A stretch of DNA of 64,000 bases from Tanypteryx hageni. Lineage: Eukaryota; Arthropoda; Insecta; Odonata; Petaluridae. Numbering within the stretch: the stretch's first letter is position 1; the number at the start of each line of letters is the position of its first letter. The position numbers and the translations under genes were made by a program. Positions 27,378 through 39,299 of the stretch are shown here, in pieces. Under the pieces are notes generated by a model. It did no database searches. It was not told where the DNA came from and worked only from the letters and a program-made list of their open reading frames with translations. The stretch lies in NCBI GenBank assembly GCA_028673005.1, contig CM054118.1, positions 60,011,401 through 60,075,400 of the forward strand. The letters run 5' to 3'.

Positions 27378-27686
27378 CTGGGGTCCCCAAACTACGGCCG
27401 GCGGGCCACATCCGGCTCGCGCAGTGATTTGATCCGGCCCGCCTTAACAGCAAGAGTATTCATTAGATATAATTTCTGATATCTAAACGACATTTACAGA
27501 GTACTTGGGTGAATTCTAATTTTAATATAAGCGAATTGCATATTACAGAATCGAACAAAAATCTCAAAACTTTCTCTTTGGAATTTTCACACGGCCCGAT
27601 CAGTCATTTAAAATGCCGTATGTAGCCCGCACAGTGGATCATGAAGCCTCATGTGGCCCCTTCAATAAAAAGTTTGGTGACCATTG
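27378..27686 (+). mobile_element. hAT-like MITE, short copy
   Basis: The left end CTGGGGTCCCCAAACTACGG and the right end (reverse complement CAATGGTCACCAAACTTTTT) form imperfect terminal inverted repeats. Repeated GGCCCGC-type words sit just inside. This is the same general family style as 4745 and 33936, but about 310 bases long. The flanking 8-mers do not match well, so the target duplication has decayed or the ends are slightly off. Confidence 0.6.
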
Positions 27687-28156
27687 AGTTATACCATCGA
27701 AATATAATTTTGCTGTACATAGAGTCTAAAGCGGAAAAAGCGTGAAAAAATGACCTCGGCATTCACAGCTTGTCGCTCATTTCGAATTTCAACTCTTTCT
27801 CTTTGTGTCAATACCGCTCGTGTGAGTTTATTCAAAGATCACATGACTGCTGTTAAGCAGTGTCCTGCAATCTTTTTACAAATCAGTCGCGAATAATTAG
27901 GTAGGCAATATTACTGTTGTCAAAGAATTATGCGGGCTGCATTATCAGTTTTAATTACTACGGTGAGTCGCATAAAAGTTTACATACGAAATTATTAGAG
28001 AAACTTTTTGGGATCTTATTGGTGAAAATCATTATCAAAATATTTTTGCAGCGCGGTTTTCTTCGTTTGTATTTTTCTTTAAAGTACTAAGTTATCCGTA
28101 TTGAATTATGCGATTCACTTTCATGACAGTTTCGCAGGGCGCATTAAATACTACCT

Positions 28157-28532
28157 CAGGCCTCAACTAGTCCCTACCCTGTGCTAAGGCGCTCCTTAAA
28201 AACCACAGTTAAACCTGCATTCACCAGATTGATGCGCGGTAAAGGGTACGTCCAGATTATTGAAGAGGTAAGTAAAAATATTAAAGATTCAAATGTTTTT
28301 ACTTAATGCTTTTATGAACGATTTTGCCATTAAAATTTGCGATTTTACGACTAAAAATAATGTTGCAAGGCAGGAAAATAAGCCAAAATATGAATTTGAA
28401 TTTTATAAACATGTGCTATCTATTCTAATACAAATGATAGATATTTAAATATCACTTAATGAGGTACTAAGGGTACGCGACCATTTAAAAATGCTCTAAG
28501 GGGTACGTCAGCAAAAAAGGTTGAAACCCCTG
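28157..28532. mobile_element. Possible Charlie-like hAT remnant
   Basis: The right end, read on the minus strand, is CAGGGGTTTCAACC followed by GCTGACGTACCCC, a terminus style common to hAT elements. A weaker partner, CAGGCCTCAACTAG, lies at 28157 on the plus strand. The internal strings GGGTACG are repeated near both ends. No target duplication was found, so the left limit is uncertain. Confidence 0.45.
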
Positions 28533-30057
28533 AGTTAATGAGACTAACATTAATTAAAGTCTTAGCTTAATGCATTGATTCTCCTTCTGTGATCCATACT
28601 ATCTCTAGGGAAAAATATACTGCCCCGAATAAGGACCAATCTCACGACATTAAGATCACGATATATTCGTGCTGCATACTCCGATATCGAGGCCGACGAT
28701 TTCTAAGGTATATTTGGCCGTAAATTAAAATTTACTCAAACCCCGCAGCTTAATATAATGGGTTATGAATCCGTTAGTATGTTAAATATAAACACTATTT
28801 TCCATTGTTACTTGGCAACATTAATCAAATTATATTTTTTCAAATTTCGAAAACTGACCATTGGTCATTTTTCATTATTTTCTATTTGGATTTCATGAGG
28901 TAGCCGAAGTCCCACTTAGCCACTTTTTATAACTTGCAACTTTGTAAAATTTGTTCGCCCTTAAATTATCTCATCAAATATTAACGACCTAATTTGTAAT
29001 TTCGAAAACGTTATGAAAGTTTCGGGTAATATAATAAAGAACGCACGCTACCTAACTAATTGGCAACCTATTCTGAAAATCGGGATATTCTTTGGGTGTA
29101 ATGATCTAAAGTCACTCTCATTAAAAACATTCGATTCCTTAATTCATTTGTTACAGGAGAAAATTTTGCGGATGACGTTTATTTCATGGAGCACTGTTTG
29201 AAGAAAAATCCTATTGTAGTTCGATAAAAGCTCTCTCAAAAACAACGAACGCTTGAAAGCATTGTCTTGGAGGAAAAGGCATTGTCTTTTTTGCATTTTT
29301 GGCAGCAAACACATCGAGAATAGTTCCCATTGAAATCCGAAAGCCGGATTAATGCGTATTGTTGCTCTGTCTTTCTCTATAGGCACATGACTGAATCCAC
29401 GGCTAGAAATAAAACCTCAATGACAAGAATCTTCATTCACCGTCAAAAGTCGACCGTATTTTCCTTATGATTCATGAATGTGTGTGTGTCACGAACAGAA
29501 TGAATTTTTTGCGCCGAGTAATAAAACTCCATCAGTTGAATGAAGAATTTTATTCTCTCGCTAACTGTGAGTCATGCCAAAAAAAGTTCGCATTACGGAT
29601 AGAAAAAATTATTTTTAAAAATATCCTCCTTTCACTTTTGTAATTAATGTTTTCACAATCTGTTTCTTATTTCTAATCGAGCGTACCACTGTTGCATATG
29701 ATTTATTTTCAAAATTTACATTTTGTTGCACAAAAATACCGTAAAGTTAAGTGATTTTTATTTAATTTTCAAAGTGAATATTACAAATTGGGCTTTAACA
29801 ATCATGTATAAATGGTTAATGCATACAAATAAAAAACATTTTGTAATCTATGCCACTATGGAACGAAATTGTCGAATTAAATGTAGCATTTTTTTTAATT
29901 TCAAAATAATGTTTGAACTACGATTCATCGGAATCAAAGAAAAACTGATGCGATGAAAATGCTATAGCATTTTTCTTGTAAAGCATCTAAAGTATTGCAT
30001 AAAATGATATTTTATAAAATGCTATTTTGAATTAATCGTTACTATTACTCACTGTAG
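28533..30057. other. No gene seen
   Basis: AT-rich DNA without recognised features. Confidence 0.5.
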
Positions 30058-30174
30058 GATAATTTGATGGCAAAAGAGGAAGGTGACGAAAAGGATTCAA
30101 ATGACAGACGACTAGGACAAGAAAGAAAGTTAGGAAGAAGACTGCAGAAAGGCCGAAGATGCAGAAGCCAGTAA
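30058..30174 (+). CDS. Weak candidate terminal exon
   Basis: An acceptor-like CTCACTGTAG is followed by a frame rich in charged residues (DNLMAKEEGDEKDSNDRR and then a Lys/Arg-rich tail) that ends at TAA. Purine-rich DNA produces such sequence by chance, no partner exon was found, and I do not recognise the peptide. It is listed only because the splice acceptor and frame coincide. Confidence 0.15.
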   Translation, partial: DNLMAKEEGDEKDSNDRRLGQERKLGRRLQKGRRCRSQ

Positions 30175-32861
30175 TATGAGTTATTGTCATGCAACGGCAA
30201 GACTACTAATTATTGTGACATAATAATAACTGTTGGTGAAAATACATAAAGAGCATGCAAAACATGACATCATACCATTTGAAATGATTTCATTTACAAC
30301 TACACAGTTCAAACAGTAATTTTATAAGAGTTTTAGATACCTATTTGATAAAAAGAGAGTTATCTCTCAAAATATAATATTGAATGATAAATATTCTATT
30401 GTAGTTATATTTAAGTAAATGTAACCTCATAAATATAAAAATTAGATATTCATAAAATAAAGTAGCTAACTTACAACGTGTCGTCGCAAAGTTGATCACG
30501 ATAACTTTTTCGCTCCCGTATATATTACTAAAAGAAGGTTAAGCAAAGATGATGGGGAACCTAGTGGTAGTTGATTCAATCCCATTCTTTCAGAACTTTA
30601 GAGATAACTTCGAAGAAGCACAAATGATAATGACAGAGTTGGTAAAGAATATATAAACGAAATTCACTCTTTAACTGAATAAGGCTGGAAGTATTTGAAC
30701 ATCTTTGGGTCAAGAATGCCGAAAACTTATCATATATATTATTCACTGGAGGCGCAGGTTATGTCATTAGATAAATATTTCTAGTACATGAAAATAATTA
30801 TAATTAACTTCACTGAAATAAGAGGTTATACCAAGGTTTCAGTAGATAATACGCTAATTCAAATACGACCAAACTAACAATCGTTTTTATCACAAAATAC
30901 CTTGTAAGATTTGAAGTTTCTTCTTTTGTGTTTATAGACGAAATTCAAGAAATTCGTTGGGAATATGAATGCAATATTTTTGAAACGGTAACGTATGTTT
31001 TGATAGGATCACGTTTTTCATAATTCTCATTCTAAAAATTTTAGAAATTTCTTATAGGCATATGTTCTACCAAAAATACACGATACTCACCCTTGAGTTG
31101 GGATCCAACTTAGCAAAGATATGTATTCACAAAAATATTCCAAAACCAGAAGAGCTGCAAAGCCCCGCATCGTTGATCCTGAAAGATTATTCAAAATCCC
31201 GTACATTTTATTGCATTAATATTAAATTTGACGTATTTCATTGTGATTCGCTATCACTATAAATTTTTATTAATTTTATAGCCTGTTCAAGAAATATGGT
31301 ACGTTTGAAACAAAGGGTCGTCTAACATGGAGCTCTTTCATTAACGTTTTCTCATTCGGAGCTAGTATTTCTTTGAGAAATCTATTCCTCTGGGATTATA
31401 TTAAATTTCGTCGTGAAATGAGAAGACGTAGAACGTCTGCGTCGAAATTCGGAGAGGAGATCGTAAATAAAGCTATAGACATAATAAAGAAACGAAAGAG
31501 AAATGTGAAGAAAGAAATGCAAAACACGAGAGCGAGTGATTGAGACCGCGATGTTAATAGAATCGATCATAATGCGTGCATTCAATATCCTGTTTGAATT
31601 CTCGTCTGCGAAGAGGGGGATTTAGCTGTGAAGAGTATCCCAATGGCTTCGAGACGCGGAACTTTCATTCTTTCTTTCCTTTGTGGAAGAGAGATCCTCT
31701 CCAATTTTTCGTCCTCACACGCCCTCTCTCTCTATCTCTCTCGCCCTCTATTTTCCTTCCCTTCTTTTAGTCAGCAGGCGTCAACTGCGTCTTAATTCCG
31801 AATGCGGGGCGTGTGAAGGGAACGGGATTCCACCGACTAATTGCATTTTTCGTCCCTTATTTTCCCCAGCAACTCCATTCTCTGTCTCCTCTTATTCCTC
31901 TGTTCCTCTTTTCCTCTCTATTCCTCCTTCCTGCTCGTTGAATTGTATGGGGAATGGAAAGATGTCCTCTCATTTAGCTGAAAAAACATGCTGCTGCAAA
32001 GGTCTAATCAGAGGAGGAAGCAAGCATCCCCAGGGACTTTAGTGTATCCCCTCCTTATGATATTCCTATTTAAGAATGTATATTTTTTTAAACGCCAAAT
32101 ATCATTTGGAAAATAGTATTCTAGTTTATAAAGTTGCGGCACAGTGACTTTCAGAGCTTGAAAATAAAAAGTATTTCACCGGTATTTTCAAATTTCCTGA
32201 AATTTAGTATTCAAGGATATTTTAAGAGTACTATAAAATTATTTTGTGCTCATACGAATTAATTCATCTATGAGGTGTCATCAAATTTTGTGCTTACTCA
32301 ATATACCTTGTCAAAACTTAAGATTTTTATAAGCGCCCATTCAAGTTGTTCCAAAAAGTGTTATTAGAAAAAGAATTTCAAAATAAATCTTTCCACCTGT
32401 TTAAATTATATCAGTGAACATTTTCCTCATAAACCGAAATAAAAAATAAAGGTATACAGTATATTGTACGCACCATAAAACGGTTTACCAACGGTCATTC
32501 ATAAAGTATTTTTACATGATATGTTGCAAAAATGGGTTAAAATTGTTCACTTTTATCGCAAAATATTATCCTATGATCGTTGTAATCATTATCCTATTAA
32601 TATTAACTGCCTCATATTTACATACATGTTAAGCTTGATACGGGAGGCAATTATGAATGTATGAATCCAATTATCTCTCCAAAGTTACGAAGTTTGTGGT
32701 AATAATAACGAAGGCTCTAAAGGGCTTCTTCTTAAAAAGTAATTATGATTTTTAGCGGTTTTTAAAAAATCCGCTCATGGGTTCAGCTTGTCCGTCTGTC
32801 TGATCTCCTAAATGAATGCAACTAGAAGATTTGTTTTTTATCGATCTATTTAGTATCCTGT
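30175..32861. other. No firm gene; CT-rich tract
   Basis: 31062-31262 holds a 66-codon open frame after an acceptor-like sequence, without recognised homology. 31690-31930 is a pyrimidine-rich tract that yields low-complexity Ser/Pro/Leu frames. I see no other structure. Confidence 0.45.
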
Positions 32862-33213
32862 GTTAATTTATTCTGTCTGTTTCCAGCTGATTCACCCCTT
32901 GCCTACGCGCAATGGATATCTAAGAGGTAGTGCAATGAATAGCCGGATAGGAAGTGAGGAGAGAAACCTGGTGCCGGCTCTTAACGAAGAGCACCAGGGA
33001 GGCCAACGGCTTAACGTCCTTTTCGAAGGACGGAGTGTTGATATGAGCGCGCTCCTCATTCCTCTTTTTCCTCATTGGCTCGTCCTCATATCCTTAGTTC
33101 CAACACGCACAAATAGGGGGCGGGCGTCCTCGGAAAAAATCCTACAGGATTCGAACCGGGTGTCCCTTTAGCTGGCGGTGGCAGCATTGTAACCACTACA
33201 TCACCGGCTCCCA
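32862..33213 (-). mobile_element. Full-length tRNA-derived SINE with target duplication
   Basis: The element is flanked by the 11-base direct repeat TAGTATCCTGT at 32851-32861 and 33214-33224, so its limits are well set. Read on the minus strand it starts with a tRNA-like head: A box at 33203-33193 (TGATGTAGTGG) and B box at 33157-33147 (GGTTCGAATCC). A body follows that contains a GGACG/CGTCC hairpin. It ends near CAGCTGGAAACAGACAG with no long poly(A). RNA polymerase III would transcribe such an element, and LINE machinery would mobilise it. Other copies or fragments in this window are at 4700, 34728 and 52456. The open frame across it is an artefact. Confidence 0.85.
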
Positions 33214-33224
33214 TAGTATCCTGT

Positions 33225-33935
33225 ATCAGGAAGCCCAGTGGATACTTAATGTTTGGAAAGCCACTGGGGGTTATTGGAGGGACATAGATGGATAGACAAT
33301 TGTCTTCTCCCTGTGGTTGAAAAAGTTTATCATCAAAATGCTTCCAGCATACGTCCTTTCTTTTGTGTCTCTCCTACACCACCCAGCGGCTTTACAAATG
33401 GTGGGAGTCCACTGAGCTTCCTGCGATATCTAGTTATCACGTATGTAAATACGCGCACACACACACACATGCGTAAATATATATGAAGTAATTTCATCCT
33501 CAGACAAAGTATAGCAAAAGAGGTATCGCATTCCTTGACGGACTGACATTTATTAAAATTCTACCACAATAGCTTACACTTTGTTCACCTCCCATCAATA
33601 GCCAGTCCTCGGTATCCATCTCGGAAGAAAAATGTCCTTATTTACCACTGTCTATTGCGATAGTACTCATTAATCAGAACCCGAGGACAATAAATATGTT
33701 GAGCTAATACCAAGCACGCTTTCCTTGCCACCAACTTTTTATACCTTACCTTACAAACGCCTCGACTCCCCAAATTACTCCATTGAGATTCTCATTCTAA
33801 AAAAATCATATAAATCCACTACAGATTATTCTTCTTTATCCCCCATATTGTCGTCATATTTGCACCTCTCTCTTTCGCTAATCCTCTCTTAATCATCCTT
33901 TTATCTCTACGCATCCATATTTCTTTCCCCTAGTT
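33225..33935. other. No gene seen
   Basis: Contains a short CA microsatellite at 33456-33470 and a G-poor stretch at 33560-33930. I checked the minus strand of that stretch for LINE coding sequence and found nothing convincing. Confidence 0.5.
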
Positions 33936-34676
33936 CAGGGGTGGGCAAACTACGGCCTGCGGGCCACATCAGGCCCGCGAGAACATTTTACGCTGTCCGC
34001 GATGCAATTAAAAACGCCAGCCGTGGAATGTAAAACGTATAAGATCATGCTTTTATTTTGAAATTATGAACGGCAAACCTTATAATAGTGACGTTATGAG
34101 GCTAAAATATTATGTATAGGCGTTCTCTGTCAGTGAAGCGGTGGTAGTGGAACACCTTATGGCCACGTCGTCTCAGCAGGTCCGCATATTTAATCTCCTA
34201 AACTACAGGGCGTATTTTAATGAAATCAAGGATTGGAGATCCTTATAAAAATTAATCCACAAATTATGAATTTAAACAACATCCATCAATTTCAACTTAC
34301 AAATTATATAAGCAAATAAATAAACTTATAGGTACTCGTATTTCGTTAAATGGCTCCCGTCAAGCAACAATTAAATGCCATATTTTTCTCACTTTGGCTC
34401 TTATATATGTAAGATATAGATGTAAACATTTATTCGGATAAAGGGCAACTCTTACCACGAAAAATTCCGAAAGATAAATACAATTCCGACTTATAATTTT
34501 GGGGATAAAAATTTGAGAACCGCCAAAACTTTCCATACCGTTACCATTAAGAACGCCTTTGAAATCTCTGTTTACTACATTTACTACCCTTCTTGTTACT
34601 ACATAATATGATCTTTCGCATCAATCAATGCGGCCCGCCTAAGCACCCCTACTGTTGAAAAGTTTGTCCACCTCTG
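33936..34676 (+). mobile_element. hAT-like element with near-matching target duplication
   Basis: The left terminus is CAGGGGTGGGCAAACTACGG. The right terminus read in reverse is CAGAGGTGGACAAACTTTTC. The flanking octamers CCCTAGTT and CCATAGAT agree at six of eight positions, as expected for an aged hAT insertion. GGCCCGC-rich blocks sit inside both ends. The first 180 bases resemble the 4745 copy, and the middle (about 34120-34600) does not, so either another sequence inserted here or the copies come from different deletion derivatives. No transposase is readable. Confidence 0.72.
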
Positions 34677-34727
34677 CCATAGATCCTATACCGCAACAAG
34701 TTGCGTCTTACTTTTCCCTGAGGACAG

Positions 34728-34830
34728 CGCAAATTGAGCGTTCCGTCCTTCGGAAGGGACGTTAAGCAGTTGGCTCCCTTGGTGCTTTTCGTAAAGAGTA
34801 GGCTAATGCCGACACGGGTTTCCCTCCTCC
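34728..34830 (+). repeat. Internal SINE fragment
   Basis: The block GCGTTCCGTCC…GGACGTTAAGC…TGGTGCTTTTCG matches the body of the 32862 SINE in reverse orientation. It lacks both the tRNA head and the tail. Confidence 0.7.
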
Positions 34831-34906
34831 CTTTTCTGTGTACATATGTCCAGTTGACGACAATGCAAAATGACCATAGCCGACGACGGACTTTAAAAAT
34901 CATTTA

Positions 34907-35619
34907 CAGTAGAGTCCCGATAATCAGACCTTCGATTGTCCGACACTCCACGTAATCCGACATAACCATAGACAGCTCAATATCTGTGGCGAAAACTTAT
35001 CGGCAAATTCGGACGAATTTTTAAAATTTAAAGCGAAATTTTTTTACCTCATTGACAACGAAGGATTGTTAGGTGAGCAGATACATAACTGCGATGAGAC
35101 AGGCTTAAACTATACAATACTGCCTTAAAAAACTATAGTTTCTCGGGCTGAAGCCTCAGCTGCTGGGTATAAACGAAATAAAGAAAGAGTGACGATTCTA
35201 GCCTGTAGTAACGCTACTGGTAACCACAAATTAAAACTCGTACTCATTGGAAAGGCAAAAAAAACCCGAGCTTTCAAAAACCTAGCTCCAACTTTTCTAC
35301 CACTTATGTATAAGTACCGCTACTGATGTCATATTATTGAGACACTGGCGCGACCTCGCCGCAAGGAAGAGAAGCAAAGCCTAGAAACAAACCTCAATTA
35401 CTCAATTTTTAAAACAATAACTTTAACTTTAAATAATAGTTTGTATTATGTTGTGTTAGTTGTACTGTAGAATAATGATTAATAAACGTGATTTCATGCT
35501 TTATGTTACACTTCAAATTTTTGTTTCGTTTCGCCCCTTTATTTTCAGTATAGTCCCACATTTTCGGTAATCCGACCACTCCTCGGTCCCGTTTAGGTCG
35601 GATTATCGAGACTCTACTT
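34907..35619 (+). mobile_element. Degenerate pogo/Tigger-like element
   Basis: The terminal inverted repeats are CAGTAGAGTCCCGATAATC on the left and its near-complement on the right (GATTATCGAGACTCTAC), flanked by TA at 34905-34906 and 35620-35621. The interior at about 35055-35280 reads on the plus strand as the catalytic core start of a Tigger-type DDE transposase: HNCDETGL, with the first catalytic Asp, then a stop, then KERVTILACSNATG. The rest of the transposase and its other catalytic residues are deleted. At about 713 bases it is far shorter than an autonomous copy. TA target and termini fit the Tc1/mariner superfamily. Confidence 0.85.
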
Positions 35620-35621
35620 TA

Positions 35622-37401
35622 CCACTGCTACTTTTCCCTGAGCCTCCCAAACAACTGTGCCGTCAACCTTAATCGTGGTGCCGTCGCGAGTTTTTCAGAA
35701 AAATCATTCTGCAGCTTCATTTTCACCTATTTCCAGTATTGACGTTAAATAGTGTCCCACTCAGGCGAATATATTTCGCCTTTTCATGATATATGCGTAC
35801 GTATAAATCTTTGTGTCGACGGCTGATGTTTTTAATTTTTTGCAGGTGGCACTTTTGGAGGGCATGTGCACATTCAAATGTTGGCTCATTTCCACTGAAA
35901 CAAAGATATATTTACTCTTATGTTATCTGGACATCTGCTTAATAAATCTCTTTGAGGTAATTTGCTTTATTTTTCATTTTGAAAATGCCTTTTCACTCCT
36001 ACTTCCCAAGCCGTTCGCTTTTTGATTTACGGTGAGAATTTCCGTTTCTAATCTATTCCTCCAAATATTCTTCTGATAACCAAATTCCAGTGTATTCCTG
36101 CGCTCCCAAAAACAACACTTCCTCTGATTGCTATGGATTTTATCCTCTCCAAGATAATCTAATTCTTTTTAAATGCCACTCTTGATTCACATTTTCTATT
36201 TTTTTTACGGAGCTACTTCATTTTATAAAGTCATTTTGCCGTCTCAGCCAAATTGCAACACCCTTTCGCCTGCATACTTCCTCCTCACTATTTTACTTTT
36301 CTGTAAATCAAACACTATAATCTCCCTATCTATCTCAAGTTATCTATAATTGTGCTTAATCCTCCATCTTATAAAATTGCATCAATGACCTCAATCATCC
36401 TCCGCCAACAGCCCTTTCTAAATGCCTATAAGTTACCACATTTTATCCTTTCATTTCCATTTTCCTCTTAGTTCTTCGCTCATTTCTTTGGATATTCCAG
36501 TTGCCCTTATTTGAACTACAATCATTGTCTCATTTATTATTGCTTCCTTTTATGTGTCGCCCAATTTCCTTGCGATGTCTTTCGCGTGTCCTGTCACCTG
36601 TTTTATAGTGCATTCTCCTTATACTTCACTCATTCTTATCTCATTCCCCCACCCAATTTCTATCTCTTCCTCCCTTCTCCCGTCGCCACGTTTCTTTCGA
36701 ATTCCTTTCGTTCCGGATAAGAATTACGAACGGATTCATTCATTTGTTGGAATCCCTTTTACTCTTGTTCTGGTCCTTCATATGATCCATCTTTTTCACT
36801 CTCTGTTCCTCTCTTCCATTTCTCCCCTTTTCTGATACGATCATCTCAATCTTTAAATATTGCTATCAGTAGGTTTCGCAGGTTTTTCCTATGGAATGAT
36901 ACCTTAAAGAAATCTCCATCTCTTTTCATTTCCAAAAATGTTTACTTGGCATTGTATTTGTGTAGTAATTTATTTTATGTACTATTCTATTTTAATTTTA
37001 TTCTTAGTTACTTTCTCAATGTTTGTAATTGACTATGACTCAGATGGGAGAGGAGACTGCTTAGTCTCAATCTCGCCCAAATAATGACCGACATTTACCT
37101 ATGTATCTATCTCGTTCCCTCCCTCCTTACTGCCGGATCTCTTACCCACTCCTTTCCCCCTCCTAACCACCCCACCTCTCCCACCTCCCTATCCTCCAGC
37201 ATTCTTACCTCCCTGACTCCCTTCTCCCACCCACTCACCTCTCTCACTCTTCTGCCCTGTTTTGCTTCACTCTCACACCCAGTCCATTAATCAACGGGTT
37301 CATTATTTCTTCTCTGCAACCTCATCCCGCACCAAATTCACTCCCCTCCCTCCCTCTTTTCCCACTCTCCCCCTCTTCCCCTCCTCCCTTTCCTTTTTCC
37401 T
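35622..37401. other. No gene seen; CT-rich tracts
   Basis: 36050-36840 and 37100-37400 are pyrimidine-rich and G-poor on the plus strand. The open frames there are Ser/Pro/Leu/Phe-rich low-complexity translations. Part of 36050-36500 may be an old minus-strand retrotransposon, but I could not recover a recognisable domain. Confidence 0.45.
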
Positions 37402-37490
37402 CTTCGGACCACTCTATAGCTCCAGATTCGCAATCGAGAGAGATTCCGACGGAATTTCTTCTTTCGTAATTTTAATTTATTCGCGCTTCT
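37402..37490 (+). repeat. Dispersed repeat, copy 1
   Basis: 28 bases at 37432-37459 are identical to 54948-54975 (core GAGAGAGATTCCGACGG). Weaker similarity extends on both sides (TTCGGACCA upstream, CGCGCTT downstream). Both copies follow a pyrimidine-rich tract. Its nature is unknown. Confidence 0.7.
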
Positions 37491-37870
37491 TATTAATGTC
37501 GAAATTCGCTGAGAAATTCGTTTATCCGTCATCACATTTGGAAAAATTTGGCTTGGGGTGTAAGAGGAATTAGACGTATGGTTGAAAAAGGCGTGGGAAG
37601 TTGAATGCGTTGTACAGAGCTAATCGGTGCGAGTGAGAAACTTTGTTTTCTGCAGTTTTTAATTTCTGAAAAGGCGGCAAGAAACCATGATTGCATTCTG
37701 AAACAAACATTAGCAAAGTAAAAACATATATAAAACCACTGCACTCCATTCTTATCCCACGGCAATGTTCGCCGCATTGCCAAATTTCATTTATTTTAAA
37801 TTTTTAGTGACACTCTGTTTAATTTCTTCATCCCATGTCGATCATGAGAAATGGAGAGATAGCGTATATT

Positions 37871-38710
37871 TAGGGTATGGATTTTTCGGGTTTAAAAAAA
37901 TTTTCTTTCGGAGGGTAAATATCGGGTTTCATTATTTTCCTTTTCATTCGGGTATAAATAAGTTAGAGATTTTTCGAGGTTTTTAAAAAAAGTTCAAACT
38001 CGGGTAATTTTTGGGTTTTATTATTTTGTAAATTCGGATAAAATTATTTTTAAAAAAAATCTTGTTTCAAAATGTAAAAGTTTGATCAACAATCAAAACA
38101 TTTCACTAGACTTTAAGTAAGTTTGAGAGTGTGATATCTTGTGTTAAATGCTTCCGGATGGAGGCAGGCTGCACAAATATCCTGCTTCCCGTTCAACGAC
38201 TTTCGAAAACACACCAGATATTAGTGAAATTATTTTTCTTTAGTAGTGTTTTCAACTAACAGACACATGGGCTCTTTTTTCCTTATTCTTATCTAGCAGC
38301 GACTAGCTAAGGCGGCGTCCTTGATTATTAGTTGCGCGAGGAAACCAAGGAGATTAAATGAGGTCTGATGATGTGATCGTAGTGAAACCGGTCATGTTAA
38401 ATTAAATTTGTGGAAACCACAAAGTATTTGTTTCATTACAAGGAGATTAAGATTGTGTTACAAAGTAAGCTTACGAATAAATTGTTTACTAAGAGAATAA
38501 ACACACTGATCACACACATCTGGGACTGCACTCATGTGCTGAGGTGCCTACAAACGCCAGAATAGAAATTCTGTAAACAAATAAAAAAATGAGTTTAAAG
38601 AAAACTAATAATTTTGGATATTTTTCGGGTTTTACCCGAACTTTAAAAAATGCAATAGGAGAGTAAAAATTTGGTAAAAATCGGGTTAACCCCGGAAAAT
38701 CCATGCCCTA
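37871..38710. mobile_element. TIR element with TA ends and nested repeat
   Basis: The left end GGGTATGGATTTTTCGGG and the right end in reverse (GGGCATGGATTTTCCGGGG) are terminal inverted repeats, each flanked by TA. Further in, CGGGT-type words recur on both sides, extending the inverted similarity to roughly 100 bases. No transposase is seen. The centre (about 38130-38440) has a different character, with GTGAAACCGGTCATG and GTGGAAACCAC, and may be a second element nested inside. TA flanks suggest a Tc1/mariner-type MITE, but the superfamily is not certain. Confidence 0.6.
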
Positions 38711-39299
38711 CATATATTGCATAAATTAAAGTGTAAATGGTTATAAAGTTTTTAAGCTTTTCCGTTACTATATTAACTATGTAGTAAAATAATGTAGCAA
38801 CGGAAGGCACAACTGAGAGTTAACGTTTGAGATGACCCCTTCAACAATCAATTCTATTCCGGCTGAATATTTTACTGATTAGCGTAAAAAATGTAGTGAA
38901 ATATAAACATATACCTATGCCTGCAAATAAACCTGTCCCATTCTTAGTTTTTTATCTGTCTGGATAATTTTTGCTCAAAAAGCATTTAACTACGCTATTT
39001 TAACCTCTGTCACATGTTAACGTCAAAGTTATTTCCGAATTTATAAAACGAAAAAATTTCGAATGCCATTAAAAGAAGGCATATAACGTTTTCGAATTAG
39101 TTTTTGGGAATACATTAAAATTTATTTCTAAATCTAAATTTTAAAAAATGTAATTAAGTAAATTCAAATACAGAAATACATTTATTAAGATATATGCAAT
39201 TGAAACAAAATATTCCAGAAAAATATCATAAAAAAATTTCCTGCTTAGCAACGTTAGGTCTTCTCACCAGAAGATTATTTTTTTCAAACAAGGACATAA
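38711..39299. other. No gene seen
   Basis: AT-rich DNA with nothing recognised. Confidence 0.5.

Noticed and set aside
32860..33171. 103-codon frame
   Set aside because: It lies within the SINE and has no protein meaning.
38360..38400. CTGATGA…GAAAC string resembling a hammerhead ribozyme core
   Set aside because: The bases between CTGATGA and GAAA do not form stem II, and the flanks do not pair as stems I and III.
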